Source: Alphaproteobacteria bacterium
GTDB lineage: Bacteria; Pseudomonadota; Alphaproteobacteria; Rhizobiales; Xanthobacteraceae
Assembly: GCA_005884465.1 (NCBI GenBank)
Contig: VAZH01000449.1
Coordinates: 1-7,643, forward strand
DNA length: 7,643 nucleotides
Direction: 5' to 3'
Part shown: positions 5,691 to 7,643 of the stretch, piece by piece
Layout of the letters: each line of letters opens with the position of its first letter
Numbering within the stretch: position 1 is the stretch's first letter
Notes under the pieces: generated by a model
Told to the model about the DNA's origin: nothing
Seen by the model: the letters and a program-made list of their open reading frames with translations, nothing else
Database searches by the model: none
Position numbers and translations under genes: made by a program

Positions 5691-7415
5691 ATGGACGCCA
5701 AGACCAGCATCAAGAAGAGACTGCCGAGCCGTCATGTGACGGAGGGCCCGGAGCGGGCGCCGCACCGCTCCTATCTCTATGCGATGGGGCTGACCACCGA
5801 ACAGATCCACCAGCCGTTCGTGGGTGTGGCCTCGTGCTGGAACGAGGCGGCCCCCTGTAACATCGCGCTGATGCGTCAGGCCCAGGCGGTCAAGAAGGGC
5901 GTCGCCTCTGCCGGCGGCACCCCGCGCGAATTCTGCACCATCACCGTGACCGACGGCATCGCCATGGGCCATGACGGCATGCGCTCGTCGCTGCCGTCGC
6001 GTGAATGCATCGCCGATTCCGTCGAATTGACCATGCGGGGCCATGCTTACGATGCGCTGGTCGGTCTCGCCGGCTGCGACAAGTCCCTGCCGGGCATGAT
6101 GATGGCGATGGTCCGCCTCAACGTGCCGTCGATCTTCATCTATGGCGGCTCGATCCTTCCCGGCAATTTCCGCGGCCAGCAGGTCACGGTGCAGGACATG
6201 TTCGAGGCGGTCGGCAAGCATTCGGTCGGCGAGATGTCGGATGCCGACCTCGATGAAATCGAGCGGGTGGCTTGCCCGTCAGCTGGCGCGTGCGGCGCAC
6301 AATTCACCGCCAACACCATGGCGACGGTATCCGAGGCGATTGGGCTTGCGCTGCCGTATTCGGCCGGCGCGCCAGCGCCTTACGAAATCCGCGACGCGTT
6401 TTGCATGACCGCGGGCGAAAAGGTCATGGAGCTGATTTCAGCGAATATCCGTCCGCGCGACATCGTTACGCGGCGCGCGCTGGAAAATGCGGCCGCCGTG
6501 GTAGCCGCTTCGGGCGGCTCGACAAATGCTGCGCTGCACCTACCGGCGATAGCCCACGAATGCGGCATCGAGTTCGACCTGTTCGACGTCGCGGAAATCT
6601 TCAAAAAGACACCATATGTCGCGGATTTGAAGCCGGGCGGTCGTTATGTCGCCAAAGACATGTTCGAAGCTGGTGGCATACCGCTTCTGATGAAAACGCT
6701 GCTCGATAACGGCCACTTGCACGGCGACTGTTTGACAGTCACAGGCCGGACGATCGCTGAAAACCTCAAGAGCGTGAAATGGAATCCGCGCCAGGATGTG
6801 GTGCGGCCAGCCGACAAGCCGATCACCGTTACTGGCGGTGTGGTCGGCCTGAAGGGAAATCTTGCGCCTGAGGGCGCGATCGTGAAGGTCGCGGGCATGT
6901 CGAATTTGAAATTTACCGGCCCTGCGCGCTGCTTCGATCGCGAAGAGGATGCCTTCGAGGCGGTGCAGAAGAAGACCTACAAAGAGGGCGAGGTCATCGT
7001 GATCCGCTATGAGGGGCCACGCGGTGGTCCCGGCATGCGCGAAATGCTCTCGACCACAGCGGCGCTGACCGGACAGGGCATGGGCGGCAAGATCGCGCTG
7101 ATCACCGACGGACGGTTCTCCGGTGCGACCCGCGGGTTCTGCATCGGCCATGTCGGGCCGGAAGCGGCCGTGGGCGGGCCGATCGCATTGCTGCAGGACG
7201 GCGATATCATCGAAATCGACGCCGTCGTCGGGACACTTAACGTAAAATTGACCGACGCGGAGCTGGTCGAACGCAAAACCAAATGGAGGCCGCGCGCGAC
7301 CAACCATACATCAGGTGCTCTCTGGAAATATGCCCAACAGGTCGGGCCGGCGGTGAATGGCGCCGTGACCCATCCGGGCGGGGCCCACGAGAAACAGTGT
7401 TATGCGGATATCTAG
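5691..7415 (+). CDS. ilvD: Dihydroxy-acid dehydratase
   Basis: IlvD removes water from 2,3-dihydroxy-isovalerate and 2,3-dihydroxy-3-methylvalerate, the penultimate step to valine and isoleucine (and, via 2-oxoisovalerate, leucine). The 574-residue length fits the shorter IlvD/Edd group. Expected iron-sulfur cysteines are Cys56 (A-P-C-N), Cys129 (G-C-D-K-S-L-P-G) and Cys201 ([14 protein letters not shown]), the pattern of [2Fe-2S] enzymes. Metal-site residues are likely Asp88 (V-T-D-G-I), Asp130 and modified Lys131. The catalytic serine is in G-R-F-S-G-A-T (Ser477). The ATG at 5691 is preferred because M-D-A-K-T matches my memory of rhizobial IlvD. An in-frame extension to a TTG at 5643 would add 16 residues with no family resemblance. 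The ribosome site is weak (AGG at 5682-5684). A sugar-acid dehydratase of the same superfamily is possible, but the motifs and N-terminus favour IlvD. The 3' end overlaps the next gene. Confidence 0.95.
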   Translation: MDAKTSIKKRLPSRHVTEGPERAPHRSYLYAMGLTTEQIHQPFVGVASCWNEAAPCNIALMRQAQAVKKGVASAGGTPREFCTITVTDGIAMGHDGMRSSLPSRECIADSVELTMRGHAYDALVGLAGCDKSLPGMMMAMVRLNVPSIFIYGGSILPGNFRGQQVTVQDMFEAVGKHSVGEMSDADLDEIERVACPSAGACGAQFTANTMATVSEAIGLALPYSAGAPAPYEIRDAFCMTAGEKVMELISANIRPRDIVTRRALENAAAVVAASGGSTNAALHLPAIAHECGIEFDLFDVAEIFKKTPYVADLKPGGRYVAKDMFEAGGIPLLMKTLLDNGHLHGDCLTVTGRTIAENLKSVKWNPRQDVVRPADKPITVTGGVVGLKGNLAPEGAIVKVAGMSNLKFTGPARCFDREEDAFEAVQKKTYKEGEVIVIRYEGPRGGPGMREMLSTTAALTGQGMGGKIALITDGRFSGATRGFCIGHVGPEAAVGGPIALLQDGDIIEIDAVVGTLNVKLTDAELVERKTKWRPRATNHTSGALWKYAQQVGPAVNGAVTHPGGAHEKQCYADI

Positions 7416-7643
7416 GCGTATCATTCTTGCGTTGATTTTGGGGGCCACGCCGATGGCCACCCAGGGATTCGGCTTCGACGGCGCGCCAGTTAGTCCGGAT
7501 ACCGCGATACCGGTGGTTTCAGCCCAGCCCGGCGCGGCCGCCGCTTTGAAGAAAGTGATCCCGCCGTCCACGCCCGACACTTCTCTGACCTCCCTGCAAT
7601 ACGCCGCCGAAGGCGGTCACCCCGTCGCGCAGTGGAAATTGGG
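7402..7643 (+). CDS. Exported Sel1-repeat protein, ExoR-like, N-terminal part (runs off window)
   Basis: An open frame starts at ATG 7402 and stays open to the window end, with 80 complete codons. The N-terminus, [20 protein letters not shown], is a typical signal peptide: basic end, hydrophobic core, small residues before the probable cleavage site. An Ala/Pro-rich linker follows. Near the end, [17 protein letters not shown] is a clear first Sel1-type (TPR-like) repeat. This layout resembles ExoR of rhizobia, a periplasmic Sel1-repeat regulator that restrains the ExoS-ChvI two-component system and exopolysaccharide synthesis. With only the first repeat visible, the ExoR link is a suggestion. 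The start overlaps the ilvD end by 14 bases in another frame, so the two are probably co-transcribed and perhaps translationally coupled. Its ribosome site would lie inside ilvD and looks weak. Confidence 0.8.
   Translation, partial: MRISRRIILALILGATPMATQGFGFDGAPVSPDTAIPVVSAQPGAAAALKKVIPPSTPDTSLTSLQYAAEGGHPVAQWKL

Overview
The window reads as GC-rich alphaproteobacterial chromosome, most probably from the Bradyrhizobium/Rhodopseudomonas group (Nitrobacteraceae). This rests on family resemblance recalled from memory, on codon use strongly biased to G or C in third positions, and on the split layout of the pyruvate dehydrogenase genes; no search was run. All recognised genes lie on the + strand, most of them close enough to be co-transcribed.

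Positions 1-3154 are the distal part of a pyruvate dehydrogenase (PDH) operon. In order it holds the C-terminus of a small DUF5076-like protein, the E2 gene pdhC, a small two-helix membrane protein that starts with TTG, and the E3 gene lpd. The lpd gene is broken as given. Residues 1-94 are in one frame and the rest is in the next frame, and about nine conserved residues at the join are missing, which points to a deletion of roughly 26-29 bases. It is either a real pseudogene or an assembly error.

Positions 3173-5424 hold a threonine-synthase-like PLP enzyme (GTG start) and a secreted Bug/TctC-type solute receptor that has no transporter genes beside it in the window. A non-coding gap at 5425-5690 follows, the longest in the window. 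It contains several short inverted repeats, some of them mutually exclusive, but no convincing terminator or promoter.

Positions 5691-7643 hold a complete ilvD (dihydroxy-acid dehydratase). Its last codons overlap the start of an exported Sel1-repeat protein resembling the N-terminus of ExoR, which runs off the window.

Functionally, E2 and E3 make acetyl-CoA from pyruvate, and IlvD makes the 2-oxoacid precursors of valine, leucine and isoleucine. A threonine synthase would feed isoleucine synthesis through threonine. Any link among these beyond proximity is inference. I found no RNA gene, insertion sequence, CRISPR array or defence system. The broken lpd and the small membrane protein inside the PDH operon deserve the closest second look.
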